Shown: positions 13,854 to 22,010, counted from the first letter of the stretch. The stretch: 33,387 bases of DNA from Myxococcus llanfairpwllgwyngyllgogerychwyrndrobwllllantysiliogogogochensis (GCF_006636215.1 NZ_VIFM01000114.1:1-33387); one strand, 5' to 3'. Notes: generated by a model not told the origin, from the letters alone. Program-made: numbers and translations.

Positions 13854-16043
13854 TCACGGGTGGGCGATGACGATGAGCGTGGGCGCGCGAGCGTTGACGC
13901 AGTTCATCACCTTGCGCATCGTCACCGGGTCCAGCGCGCCGAACGCCTCGTCCAACACGACGACCTGGACGCGCTGAAGCAGGGCGCGCGCGACGAAGAT
14001 GCGGCTCTGCTCGCCGTGGGAGAGCTGCCAGCCGCGCTCGCCCACCATCTGCAGGATTCCCGCGGGCATGCGCTGCAGCAGGTCGCCCAGCCCCAGCTCC
14101 TCGCACAGCTCCCGCGCCAGCTTCATGTCGTCCTGCGTATGCGGCCAGGCACGGCCCAGCAGCAGGTTCATGGCCAGCGTGCCGGAGACGACGTGGTTCT
14201 CATGGAACTGGGGTGCGCCGGCGATCTGCGCGCCCCAGCCGTCCGACGTCCACGTCGACATGTCCAGGCCGCGCAGCAGCACCACGCCGGAGCCCTGGCG
14301 CCGCAGGCCCGTGAGGATGGAGGCGAGGGTGGACTTGCCCGAGCCGGAAGGCCCTTCCAGGAGCACGCGCTCACCGGGGCGGATGGACAGCGAGGCCCCC
14401 TCCAGCACGGCGCGCGGCGAGGCCGGGTGCTTGAAGTACACGTCGCGCACCTCGAGCAGCGCCTGGTTCCTGGACGGCGCCTCGCTGGAGGTGAGCGGCG
14501 CCACCTGGGGCACGCCATCGTCATCCTCCTTCGTCGCGCCCACGGCGCGGGCGAGCCGGGCCGCTTCCAGCATGGGGCGCACGCCGTCGAACAGCACGCG
14601 CGAGCCGATGAGCGCCAGCGCGCCCACCGTCATGGACGTCACCGCGCGGGCGCCCAGCAGCGCCGCGCCCACGCCCACCGCGATGGTCGCCGTGGAGCTT
14701 CCCGCCAGCACGCCCGGGAGCGTGGCGATGATGGCCACCGGAAGGATGCCCCGGCGCGCGAGCGTCATGATGCGCGCGGTGCCCGCGTCCCAGCGCTCGG
14801 CGGCGTCCGAGTAGCGCGCCAGCTCCTGGTCCTCCTCCTCGTGCCAGCGCGACGGCTGCTCCTGCGCCAGCCGGGTGCGGTGGCCGAGCATCCGCTCGAT
14901 GAGCGCGTGCGTCATCACCACGCGCGCCTCCGTCCAGCCCCGGAAGAGCATGGCCTGCCGGGCGACGAGCACCCCCAGCACCGCGCAGCAGGCCGCCAAA
15001 GCCCCCAGCCCGAGCCAGCCCGCCGGACCCGACAGCGTCACGCTGGCCGCCAGCGTCAGGTCCACCACCGCGAGCATGCTGGTGAAGCTGCCCGCGAGCA
15101 CCATCTGCTCCATGCCCGCGCTTTCGAACGTCCGCCCCACGTACTCGCCAATGCCTCCGCGGCGCGCCTCGTCCACGGGCAGCGAGAGCGCTCCCGCCAG
15201 CAGCCGTCGGCGCAGCAGCGCGGAGAGGTCCAGCGCCAGCGTGCCTTGCGTCCATGCCAGCGCGGCCTGCAGCGGCACCGCCGTCAGGCCCATCAGCGCC
15301 CAGGCCCAGAGCCAGCCCTGGTCCAGCTGGCCCTCGAAGGCGCCCCGGCCAATCAGCCACCAGGCCGCGAGCACGCAGACCTGGATGAGCACCGCCAGCA
15401 GCAGCACCAGCATCAGCCGGGGGGCCGCCGACAGCGCCTTCAGGTGGTGGATGAGCCGGGCGCCGGGGGGCAGGCGCAGGGTGCGCGCGGCGACCAGGTG
15501 GGTGTTGGCCAGCTGCGCGCCCATCAGCGCGCGGCGGGCCAGGGTTCGTTGCGGCTCGCGCAGCGCGGTCCCCGCGAGCACCCGGTCCACGGTGTCCACC
15601 TGCTGGAACTCGACGAGCGCCTGTACGGCGGCGGTCAGCTCGGATACGGGCACGTCGCGGACCGTCTCGTCGGGGGCGAGCACGCGCGCCGTCCTCCCGG
15701 ACGGGGACACGCGCAGGAGCGCGACGACCTGCACGCCTCCGTCACCGACGACGTCCAGCAGGGCAGGGGCGGCGCGCTGGATGGCCTTCTCCACCTCGCC
15801 GTGGCGCGTGTAGAGCAGGTCCAGCTCCAGCCCCTGGGACTGGGCCACCGCGTCCAGCCACTCGCCCAGTCGGTTCGGGTCTTCCGGCAATCCACCCACC
15901 ACCCGTCCGGAGGTGCGAGGCAGCGGCAGCCCCGCCCGGAGCGCCAGCGCCTCCAGCGCCTCCGCGGCCCGCCTCGGCTGCCACGCCAGGCCCGAAAGCG
16001 GCCCGGCCGCCCTCGGCTTCAGCTCGTTCGCCAGGGTCGTCAC
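13854..16043 (-). CDS. ABC exporter subunit 2 (NHLM-type, no active peptidase, short C-terminus)
   Basis: This 729-residue inner-membrane ABC subunit resembles the second ATPase of NHLM-type bacteriocin exporters. The N-terminal 200 residues form a cytoplasmic domain without a catalytic cysteine, followed by a transmembrane domain (about 225-500) beginning LMLVLLLAVLIQVCVLAAWWLIG. The nucleotide-binding domain has Walker A GPSGSGKST (about 564-572), signature LSHGEQSR (about 672), Walker B VVVLDEAFGALD (about 690-701) and the H-loop His in VIAHP. The protein ends one residue after that histidine, lacking the final 30-60 residues of ordinary ABC ATPases, and no continuation is visible in other frames. 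Its ATG overlaps the stop of the upstream exporter gene by 4 bp (ATGA), so the two are translationally coupled and probably form a heterodimer. Confidence 0.88.
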   Translation of the reverse strand: MTTLANELKPRAAGPLSGLAWQPRRAAEALEALALRAGLPLPRTSGRVVGGLPEDPNRLGEWLDAVAQSQGLELDLLYTRHGEVEKAIQRAAPALLDVVGDGGVQVVALLRVSPSGRTARVLAPDETVRDVPVSELTAAVQALVEFQQVDTVDRVLAGTALREPQRTLARRALMGAQLANTHLVAARTLRLPPGARLIHHLKALSAAPRLMLVLLLAVLIQVCVLAAWWLIGRGAFEGQLDQGWLWAWALMGLTAVPLQAALAWTQGTLALDLSALLRRRLLAGALSLPVDEARRGGIGEYVGRTFESAGMEQMVLAGSFTSMLAVVDLTLAASVTLSGPAGWLGLGALAACCAVLGVLVARQAMLFRGWTEARVVMTHALIERMLGHRTRLAQEQPSRWHEEEDQELARYSDAAERWDAGTARIMTLARRGILPVAIIATLPGVLAGSSTATIAVGVGAALLGARAVTSMTVGALALIGSRVLFDGVRPMLEAARLARAVGATKEDDDGVPQVAPLTSSEAPSRNQALLEVRDVYFKHPASPRAVLEGASLSIRPGERVLLEGPSGSGKSTLASILTGLRRQGSGVVLLRGLDMSTWTSDGWGAQIAGAPQFHENHVVSGTLAMNLLLGRAWPHTQDDMKLARELCEELGLGDLLQRMPAGILQMVGERGWQLSHGEQSRIFVARALLQRVQVVVLDEAFGALDPVTMRKVMNCVNARAPTLIVIAHP

Positions 16044-18739
16044 GCCGCCCCCTCCCGCATCGGCTTCGTGTCTTCCGCGGGATGCTCGCTGAGCAGCCCG
16101 TGGTCCAGCACCATCCGCCGCCAGCCCCCGTGACCCGTCAGGTCACGGCGCATCTGCTCCTCCTCGTCGAGCAGCGAGCGGTACACGGAGTCCTCGCGCT
16201 GGGCGAGCCGCTTCGGGTTGTCGTCCTCCACCAGTTGGCCGCCCTTGATGACGAGGACGCGGTCGAACGTCAGCGTCTCCGCGATGTCATGCATGATGCA
16301 CAGCAGCGTGGCGCCGGAGAGCTCGGCGCGTGAGCGCTCCAGCAGCGCCGCGCGCCTGTCCCGCTCCAGTCCCCGGAACGGCTCGTCGAAGATGGCCAGC
16401 CGCACCCCGGGACGCAGCAGCGCCCGCCCCAGGCGCACCCGCTGCCCCTGACCGCCGGACAGCAGGCTGCCTCCCTCGCCCAGCCGCGTCTGCAGGCCGA
16501 GGGGGAGCTTGTCGAGGAACTCGATGAGGTCCGCCGAGCGCAGCGCCTGACCCACGCGGGGCAACACGTCCGTCGCCTCCACACCGTAGGCCAGGTTGTC
16601 GACGAGGGACTTGTTCCACAGCGTCACCTCCGGCTCCACCCAGGCCGTCTGCCGCCTCAGCCGGGCGAGCACCTGTCCCGCCAGCGGCGCGCCATCCACC
16701 TCCACGCTCCCGGACGACGGCCGGTGCCAGCCCAGCAGGATGCCCACGAGCGAGGACTTGCCGGCGCCCGAGGGGCCGACGATGGCCACGTGCTCTCCGG
16801 GGCGCACCGTCATGTCGATGCCCTGCAGCACGGTGAAGCCCGCGGCCTTGACCTCCACCTGCTTGAGCGTGAAGCCCACGCCACCCGTCTCGGCCCGGGC
16901 GTCCACGTCGGCGGCCGTCTCCAGCCCCGCGCCCACCTCGTCGGGCGTGAGGAGCGGCTCCATCATCCGCGCGGTGAGCGACGAGGCGGCCGGGTACTGG
17001 CGCAGCGCGTCCGCCAGCTGCTTGCCCAGGGTGGCCAGGGCGAGCGCCCAGTAGACGAGCAGCAGCACGGCGCCGGGCTGAATCCCCTGGGACACGGCAT
17101 GCAGGACGATGGCCACCGAGCCGCCCGTGGCGACCATGGTGGCGAGCGTGTCGGTGAGGATGCCGCGGCTGAGCAGCGTGCGCGCGGCGCGGACGAACTC
17201 GTGCAGCGGCTCCTCATGGGCACGCCGCAGCGTCAGCTCCGCGCGGTGGGCCCGCAGCGCCACCGCCCCGCGCATGGCATCCAGGTAGAAGCGCGACAGC
17301 ACGCCGTCGAAGTCGCGCATCCGCCGGTCCGCCTCCAGCAGCGAGCGCTGGGCGAGCAGGGGGACGGCGAGCGCCAGTCCTCCGCCGATGATGATGAGCG
17401 GGGCGCTGCCGGGGGCCAGCCACGTCAGGCCGGCCAGCGTGACGAGCATCTCCGCGGAGGCGCGCAGCACGCCCACCGCCATGGTCGGCACGGAGCGCAC
17501 CTGGTGGATGCCGTGGCAGCGCTGCGCCATGTCGGAGACCAGCCGGCTCTTGAAGTAGCGGTCTCCCAGGCGGGGTATCTTGTCGAGGAACGCCAGCCGC
17601 AGGCGCAGCTCCAGCCGCCGGCCCAGCCGCAGGGTCCCCAGCGACAGGGGGAACTCCAGCGAGAAGATCATGCCCATCAGCGCCAGCAGCGTCACGATGC
17701 CCGCCAGCCGCTGCTCCTGGGTGGTGAGGTAGCGCCCCGCGTCGATGATGCCGCGCAGGAGCAGGGCCTCCAGGAAGCCGCCCACCGCGGCCGTCAGGGC
17801 GATGGCCGCGAGGATCGAGGGCGCCAGCACGCCGTCCCGGCGCATCAGCGCCACCAGCTCCCGCAGGGGCCGGGTGGGAGGCTCCTTCAGGGCCGCCAGG
17901 AGCTCCGCGGACAGCGGCGGCTCTCCCTCGGCGCGCTCCGTGCGCAGCCCCCGGGCCAGGATGCCCACCACGCCGCGCAGCGTGACTTCCTCCGCGTCGG
18001 GAGGGCCCACCGCCGTCCAGTAGGAGGCGGGGATGACCTGCTCGGCCCGCCCCTCCGCGAGCGCGGCGCGCACCTCGCGCAGCAGCTGCTCCAGGAAGCG
18101 CTCGGAGGACTCGCCCCGCTCGACGCCGCCCCCGTCCACCAGCGTCTGCACCAGCCGCGTCGCCGCGTCCAGGCAGGCCACGCTCTTCCACGTCTCGTCC
18201 GCGAGCGCCTCCGCGAGCAGCCGCTCCGCGAGCGGCTTGTCGGCCAGCGCGCCCAGCCGCAGGCGCATGCCCGCGAGGAACTCCTCCGTGCTGGCCCACG
18301 CGCGGAAGCCCTCGGCGGGGACGGGCAGGGCGTGGACGTAGAGCCGCTCCATCAGCTCCGTCACGGACACCCAGCGCCGTCCCAGCGCGGGGTCCATGAT
18401 CTGCACCATGTTGCCCCACCGCCGCCAGATGACGATGAAGTGCAGGTTGCTGTCCGCCAGGCGCACCACCGCGAGCGCGGGCAGCGCCTTCGTCTCCGGC
18501 ATGAGCACCTGGTCCAGGGGCAGGACGACCTGGACGGCGTCCATGCCCAGCTTGCCGGCCAGCTCCTCCAGCACGTCGATGGACGTCCCGTCGATGTCCG
18601 TCTGGCAGGCCTCGCGCAGACGGCCGTAGCTGACGGGGAGGTTGAAGCCGTCGAAGAGGGCCTTGAGGGCCGCCGGACCGCAGTCCATGGCGGACGTCTG
18701 GATGACTTCGGGAATGAGCAGTCGTCGTGTGCCCGCCAT
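16040..18739 (-). CDS. C39 peptidase-containing ABC exporter (NHLM-type subunit 1)
   Basis: This 899-residue protein should cleave double-glycine leaders and export the peptides across the inner membrane. The N-terminal C39 peptidase is intact: Q14 and C20 in IQTSAMDCGPAALKALF, H100 in SNLHFIVIW and D116 in MDPALG. A linker of about 160 residues (145-305) follows that ordinary peptidase-ABC proteins lack. The transmembrane domain starts near 310 (APSILAAIALTAAVGGFLEALLL). The ATPase has Walker A GPSGAGKSS (655-663), signature LSGGQGQR (about 760), Walker B LAIFDEPFRGLE (about 782) and H-loop MHD (about 817). It starts 3 bp after the HlyD-like gene and overlaps the next gene by 4 bp. The micropeptides on either side, with Gly-Gly motifs, are the obvious substrates. 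Confidence 0.93.
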   Translation of the reverse strand: MAGTRRLLIPEVIQTSAMDCGPAALKALFDGFNLPVSYGRLREACQTDIDGTSIDVLEELAGKLGMDAVQVVLPLDQVLMPETKALPALAVVRLADSNLHFIVIWRRWGNMVQIMDPALGRRWVSVTELMERLYVHALPVPAEGFRAWASTEEFLAGMRLRLGALADKPLAERLLAEALADETWKSVACLDAATRLVQTLVDGGGVERGESSERFLEQLLREVRAALAEGRAEQVIPASYWTAVGPPDAEEVTLRGVVGILARGLRTERAEGEPPLSAELLAALKEPPTRPLRELVALMRRDGVLAPSILAAIALTAAVGGFLEALLLRGIIDAGRYLTTQEQRLAGIVTLLALMGMIFSLEFPLSLGTLRLGRRLELRLRLAFLDKIPRLGDRYFKSRLVSDMAQRCHGIHQVRSVPTMAVGVLRASAEMLVTLAGLTWLAPGSAPLIIIGGGLALAVPLLAQRSLLEADRRMRDFDGVLSRFYLDAMRGAVALRAHRAELTLRRAHEEPLHEFVRAARTLLSRGILTDTLATMVATGGSVAIVLHAVSQGIQPGAVLLLVYWALALATLGKQLADALRQYPAASSLTARMMEPLLTPDEVGAGLETAADVDARAETGGVGFTLKQVEVKAAGFTVLQGIDMTVRPGEHVAIVGPSGAGKSSLVGILLGWHRPSSGSVEVDGAPLAGQVLARLRRQTAWVEPEVTLWNKSLVDNLAYGVEATDVLPRVGQALRSADLIEFLDKLPLGLQTRLGEGGSLLSGGQGQRVRLGRALLRPGVRLAIFDEPFRGLERDRRAALLERSRAELSGATLLCIMHDIAETLTFDRVLVIKGGQLVEDDNPKRLAQREDSVYRSLLDEEEQMRRDLTGHGGWRRMVLDHGLLSEHPAEDTKPMREGAA

Positions 18740-18742
18740 GAC

Positions 18743-19960
18743 TCAGCCTCCCCCCCGCGACATCTCCAGCTCCCGGGGCGTGCGCGGCGGCAGCGGCCGT
18801 GCCCGCGCGGGCGCCTCCATGCCCCGTCCCAGCGCCCGCAGCACCAGCCGCAGGGGCGTGGCCTCCTCCACGGCGATGTCCACGGTGCCCGGCAGGCCAT
18901 GCTCCAGGGGAATGCCCACCGGCATCTCGTCCACGGACAGCTCCGCGCGCACCATCCCGTCGCGTGCCTCGCTCGCCACCGCGACCACCGTGGCCTGCAC
19001 CATGCCGAACTCCGTCCAGGAGAAGCCCTCCAGCTTCATCCGGGCCCGCTGGCCGGCGCGCACGCGGCCCAGGGCCGTGGCCGGGGACAACTGCGCGACG
19101 ATGCGCACGTCACCGCCCGCGACGACGGTGGCGATGCGGTCTCCGGCTCGCACCTGCGCGCCCACTCGCACCGAACTCGTCTCCCCGAGGATGCCGTCCG
19201 CGGGCGCCTTCACCACCCGGCGCTCCAGCTCGTCGCGCAGCCGCTCCACGGAGGCGCGCGCCACGTTCTCCCCGGACTCGAGCTCCGCGATTTCCCGCCG
19301 CAGCGCCGCGACGCGGATGCGCCGCTCGGTGGTCTGCATGGTGCCGTCCATCTTCACGCGCGCGAGCCCCGCGCGAGAGGCCTGCTCCACCGCCTGCGCC
19401 CGCTCCAGCTCCGTGCGCACCCGGTTCCACTCCGACTCGCTCACCAGTTGCCGCGTCCAGAGCTGCTCGGTGCTCGTCTTCTCCTCCAGTGCCCGGCGGG
19501 CCAGCGCCTCGGCCTCGGCGAGCCGGGCGCGGGCCTCGTCCACGCCCGCCGCGCCGCGCTCCTGCTGGGCCACCAGCGCGCTCTGCTCCGCGTCCAGCTC
19601 CGCGCGCGCCGCCACCAGCTGCGGCCCCACGCCCTGCAGCAGGGCCTCCGCCTCCGCGAGCAGCCGCGCCTCCTGCTCATGCGCCAGCTCGAAGAGCACC
19701 TCGCCCGCGGTCACCTGACGGTGCAGCTCCACCCGCGTCTTCACCAGCCGCCCCTCCACCGGGGCGTCGACGGCGTAGACCTCCCGGTGGACCTCCAGCC
19801 GCGCCTGCACGCTGGGCTCGTACACGGTGATGCGCGCCCGGACGAACCAGCCGCCCCACACGGCGAACAGCCCCACCGGCAACAACCAGAGCGCCGAGCG
19901 CCCTCGTCCCCGCACCAGCGCGCGCATGGTGCGCGGGAACATTCCTTCACCAACTCGCAT
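18743..19960 (-). CDS. HlyD-family periplasmic adaptor of the peptide exporter
   Basis: This 405-residue membrane-fusion protein has one N-terminal transmembrane segment (about 23-42, ALWLLPVGLFAVWGGWFV) and a first lipoyl half-motif (VYAVDAPVEGRLVKTRVELHRQVTAGEVLFEL). A long Ala/Glu/Arg coiled-coil hairpin follows (about 95-255), then the second lipoyl half (VVKAPADGILGETSSVRVGAQVRAGDRIATV) and a C-terminal beta-barrel region. It should link the inner-membrane ABC pair to an outer-membrane channel, which is not encoded here. It is the first gene of the three-gene minus-strand operon (3 bp, then a 4-bp overlap). The ATG at 19960 is used; a nearby in-frame ATG (MFPRTM, with GAAGGA before it) is an alternative six codons later. 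Confidence 0.9.
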   Translation of the reverse strand: MRVGEGMFPRTMRALVRGRGRSALWLLPVGLFAVWGGWFVRARITVYEPSVQARLEVHREVYAVDAPVEGRLVKTRVELHRQVTAGEVLFELAHEQEARLLAEAEALLQGVGPQLVAARAELDAEQSALVAQQERGAAGVDEARARLAEAEALARRALEEKTSTEQLWTRQLVSESEWNRVRTELERAQAVEQASRAGLARVKMDGTMQTTERRIRVAALRREIAELESGENVARASVERLRDELERRVVKAPADGILGETSSVRVGAQVRAGDRIATVVAGGDVRIVAQLSPATALGRVRAGQRARMKLEGFSWTEFGMVQATVVAVASEARDGMVRAELSVDEMPVGIPLEHGLPGTVDIAVEEATPLRLVLRALGRGMEAPARARPLPPRTPRELEMSRGGG

Positions 19961-20201
19961 GGATGAAGCCTACCTCATCGCCGTTGTCCGACCGACTCCC
20001 CGCATTCTCGCCCAATGGACTGACGCCGCACCGGCCCCATGGACGCGGGGGACTGGCTCCGGGGGCGCGGGATGCGGTGTCTTCACGCCGCGCATGCGCT
20101 GCCTGACCGGCTCGGGGGCCACGGCCGTGATGCACGGGCATCCCCCAGTCAAGGGTTGTCCAAGCGAATCCTATTTATTGGAGCGGGCGCGCTTGTGCGT
20201 G

Positions 20202-20213
20202 AAAACATGTTTT
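20202..20213. promoter_or_regulatory. Perfect 12-bp AT-rich palindrome, possible operator
   Basis: AAAACATGTTTT is fully self-complementary and stands out in a GC-rich genome. It lies about 240 bp upstream of the exporter operon and 216 bp upstream of the first array 2 promoter, a suitable place for a dimeric regulator. The regulator is unknown. Confidence 0.35.
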
Positions 20214-20428
20214 AAAGGTATTGCGACGCATGGCGCGATGCGGTCTCCACGTAGATGGAACCGTGAGCAGGGCTTCGCGCGTCTCACGCCGCGGCGCGCG
20301 CCAGCATGGATGCGAGAGGCAGACCTGGTGGATTTCGGGACCCTGGGTCATTCTCGCGTTTTGGTAAATTGGGCGAAATATCCAAGTCTGCGGATTTAAA
20401 ATGGATGACGGGTTTTTCTGTTGAAGGC

Positions 20429-20457
20429 TTGACTCCCATTTTCCATCGATTTTTAAT
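20429..20457 (+). promoter_or_regulatory. Promoter of micropeptide copy 5
   Basis: TTGACT (20429-20434), a 17-bp spacer and TTTAAT (20452-20457), then GATTC. The same arrangement, preceded by GGC and followed by GATTC, recurs at 20811. A start near 20464 would give a leader of about 70 nt before the ATG at 20534. Confidence 0.72.
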
Positions 20458-20533
20458 GATTCTACTCAGGGTGTGTATGGGCTCGCCCCTCGCCACCCGG
20501 AACTTCGCTGTCCTCCATCAGGGAGTAGACATC

Positions 20534-20617
20534 ATGAAGATCAAGACCAAGGTTCGTGGCGGCCCCCGGAGCTGCGGCGCCAATGGCACCGACCACTGGT
20601 TGCGTACGACGCGCTGA
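20534..20617 (+). CDS. Divergent micropeptide, copy 5 (27 aa)
   Basis: It encodes MKIKTKVRGGPRSCGA followed by NGTDHWLRTTR. It is the family outlier: Lys2 replaces Gln, Ser precedes the invariant cysteine, and Ala16 breaks the second Gly-Gly pair while the first (G9-G10) is kept. The tail is charged and unlike the hydrophobic tails of other copies. GGGAG lies 8 bp upstream, and the gene has its own promoter and no close downstream copy. It may be a specialised member or a decaying one whose tail has frameshifted. Confidence 0.72.
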   Translation: MKIKTKVRGGPRSCGANGTDHWLRTTR

Positions 20618-21071
20618 CGCGGGTCCCGTGGTCTCCACCTGGGCTGTATTTGCCCGGATGTGGCTCGGATTCGTCAGCGGGAAGCGCATCGTCCGCCGGC
20701 GATTTCCACTGCAGCGCCACGCGTCATGTATTTTCGTGTTTCGCGAAGTTTGAGATTGGTTGTAGCGCCAGAAGTTACAATGACTTTCTCCGCAATCTTT
20801 ACGGCATGGCTTGACTGACCGATTACGCCCGTCTTTAATGATTCCAGTTCCGGCGCGAATCTGGTGTCTCGAAGCGAAGGCAATGGCGAGCGAGGCACGG
20901 CGTAGGTTCCAGGTGGTCTGGGAATAGCGAGACGGGCGGCAGGTTGAGGGGATGGTCGAGCCCGCGAGCGCGACGAGAATCAGGTGGCGGCGTTTAGACA
21001 GCGAGTGTCTCAATGGCTCGGATGTCAGAGGGGTGTGCTTGATTGTTCTGCTCGCTGGAAGGAGCAAGCAC
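20618..21071. other. Intergenic region between copies 5 and 6
   Basis: These 454 bp hold the promoter at 20811 and an AT-richer patch around 20720-20850. I see no further copy of the peptide leader and no supported gene. A weak dyad AGACA/TGTCT lies near 20997-21011. Confidence 0.5.
20811..20839 (+). promoter_or_regulatory. Promoter of the main block of array 2 (copies 6-14)
   Basis: TTGACT (20811-20816), a 17-bp spacer and TTTAAT (20834-20839), then GATTC. It matches the copy 5 promoter in both hexamers and spacing, and TTGACTGACC is also shared with the array 1 promoter. The expected 5' leader before copy 6 is long, about 225 nt. Confidence 0.7.
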
Positions 21072-21164
21072 ATGCAGATCAAGACCAAGGTTCGTGGCGG
21101 TCCCCGTGGATGTGGTGGCGGCACGGTCGTTCTCCCGACTCGTCCCGGCACCCAGATTCCGTAG
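21072..21164 (+). CDS. Leader-conserved micropeptide, copy 6 (30 aa)
   Basis: It encodes MQIKTKVRGGPRGCGG with tail GTVVLPTRPGTQIP, preceded by AGGAG at 7 bp. The ending TQIP is shared with copy 7 and nearly with copy 14 (TQVP). GTVV recalls the tail of copy 1, which links the two arrays. Confidence 0.86.
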   Translation: MQIKTKVRGGPRGCGGGTVVLPTRPGTQIP

Positions 21165-21232
21165 TTGTCTCTGCCTTTCCCACTCTCCAGGTTGTCTGGA
21201 GCAACGCAGTACTCTCACCAGGAGCACACATC

Positions 21233-21325
21233 ATGCAGATCAAGACCAAGGTTCGTGGCGGTCCCCGTGGTTGCGGCGGTTCCCTGCCTGTTGTGACCGG
21301 CACGGTTCGTACGCAGATCCCGTAG
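21233..21325 (+). CDS. Leader-conserved micropeptide, copy 7 (30 aa)
   Basis: It encodes the common leader with tail SLPVVTGTVRTQIP. AGGAG lies 8 bp upstream. Ser17 replaces the third glycine found in copies 6 and 8-13; copy 14 has the same change. Confidence 0.86.
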   Translation: MQIKTKVRGGPRGCGGSLPVVTGTVRTQIP

Positions 21326-21394
21326 TCGTCGCTGGCGGTCGCCAGACGATTCCGGCTGTACCTTCCTCAAGATCTCTCACCAGGAGCACACATC

Positions 21395-21484
21395 ATGCAG
21401 ATCAAGACCAAGGTTCGTGGCGGTCCTCGTGGTTGCGGCGGTGGCGGTCAGATCCCCGTGCTGAGCACCGACGTGCTGGCGTAG
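21395..21484 (+). CDS. Leader-conserved micropeptide, copy 8 (29 aa)
   Basis: It encodes the common leader with tail GGQIPVLSTDVLA. AGGAG lies 8 bp upstream. It is the first of the PVL(S/T)..DVLA subgroup (copies 8 and 10-13), and the proline codon is CCT instead of CCC, one of the few synonymous changes in the leader. Confidence 0.86.
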   Translation: MQIKTKVRGGPRGCGGGGQIPVLSTDVLA

Positions 21485-21519
21485 TCGTTCACTCCACCCG
21501 TTTCACTCGGAGAATATCC

Positions 21520-21606
21520 ATGCAGATCAAGACGAAGGTTCGTGGCGGTCCCCGTGGTTGCGGCGGTGGCATCTCGACCCCCGTGCTGAGCACCCGTCTC
21601 CCGTAG
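21520..21606 (+). CDS. Leader-conserved micropeptide, copy 9 (28 aa)
   Basis: It encodes the common leader with tail GISTPVLSTRLP. The ribosome-binding site changes here to CGGAG at 7 bp, within a repeated spacer that also precedes copies 10-13. The leader has a synonymous ACG for Thr5. The ending RLP differs from the DVLA group although PVLST is kept. Confidence 0.86.
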   Translation: MQIKTKVRGGPRGCGGGISTPVLSTRLP

Positions 21607-21641
21607 TCGTTCACTCCACCCGTTTCACTCGGAGAATATCC

Positions 21642-21731
21642 ATGCAGATCAAGACCAAGGTTCGTGGCGGTCCCCGTGGTTGCGGTGGTGGTGGGCAGAT
21701 CCCGGTGCTGAGCTACGACGTGCTGGCGTAG
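21642..21731 (+). CDS. Leader-conserved micropeptide, copy 10 (29 aa)
   Basis: It encodes the common leader with tail GGQIPVLSYDVLA, a single Thr-to-Tyr change from copy 8. CGGAG lies 7 bp upstream. Confidence 0.86.
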   Translation: MQIKTKVRGGPRGCGGGGQIPVLSYDVLA

Positions 21732-21766
21732 TCGTTCATTCCACTCGTTTCACTCGGAGAATACCC

Positions 21767-21853
21767 ATGCAGATCAAGACCAAGGTTCGTGGCGGTCCCC
21801 GTGGTTGCGGCGGTGGCGGGCAGATCCCCGTGTTGACCGACGTGCTGGCGTAG
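21767..21853 (+). CDS. Leader-conserved micropeptide, copy 11 (28 aa)
   Basis: It encodes the common leader with tail GGQIPVLTDVLA, one residue shorter than copies 8 and 10 by an in-frame codon loss. The protein is identical to copy 12. Confidence 0.86.
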   Translation: MQIKTKVRGGPRGCGGGGQIPVLTDVLA

Positions 21854-21888
21854 TCGTTCATTCCACCCGTTTCACTCGGAGAATACCC

Positions 21889-21975
21889 ATGCAGATCAAG
21901 ACCAAGGTTCGTGGCGGTCCCCGTGGTTGCGGCGGTGGCGGGCAGATCCCCGTGCTGACCGACGTGCTGGCGTAG
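21889..21975 (+). CDS. Leader-conserved micropeptide, copy 12 (28 aa)
   Basis: The protein is identical to copy 11 (tail GGQIPVLTDVLA), in a 122-bp unit that is almost identical at DNA level. Confidence 0.86.
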   Translation: MQIKTKVRGGPRGCGGGGQIPVLTDVLA

Positions 21976-22010
21976 TCGTTCATTCCACCCGTTTCACCCG
22001 GAGAATATCC

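Larger units (their letters stand above)
19961..20533. other. Intergenic regulatory region between exporter operon and array 2
   Basis: These 573 bp separate the divergent exporter operon from the first peptide gene of array 2. The part from about 20160 to 20480 is markedly AT-richer than the rest of the window. It holds the palindrome AAAACATGTTTT (20202-20213) and the promoter at 20429. No protein-coding gene could be supported on either strand. The minus-strand promoter for the exporter operon must lie here, but I could not place it. Confidence 0.6.

Noticed and set aside
16724..19966. Plus-strand frame of over 1000 codons across the exporter operon
   Set aside because: Shadow of the HlyD and ABC genes. 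The translation is His/Arg/Gln-rich and has no domain, while the opposite strand has complete Walker and C39 motifs.
20141..20163. TTGACT on the minus strand as the -35 of the exporter operon
   Set aside because: Seventeen bases downstream the sequence is CACGGC, with no resemblance to a -10 element.
19961..20399. Plus-strand open frame between the exporter operon and array 2
   Set aside because: It starts inside the HlyD gene on the opposite strand, has no ribosome-binding site and runs through the AT-rich control region.
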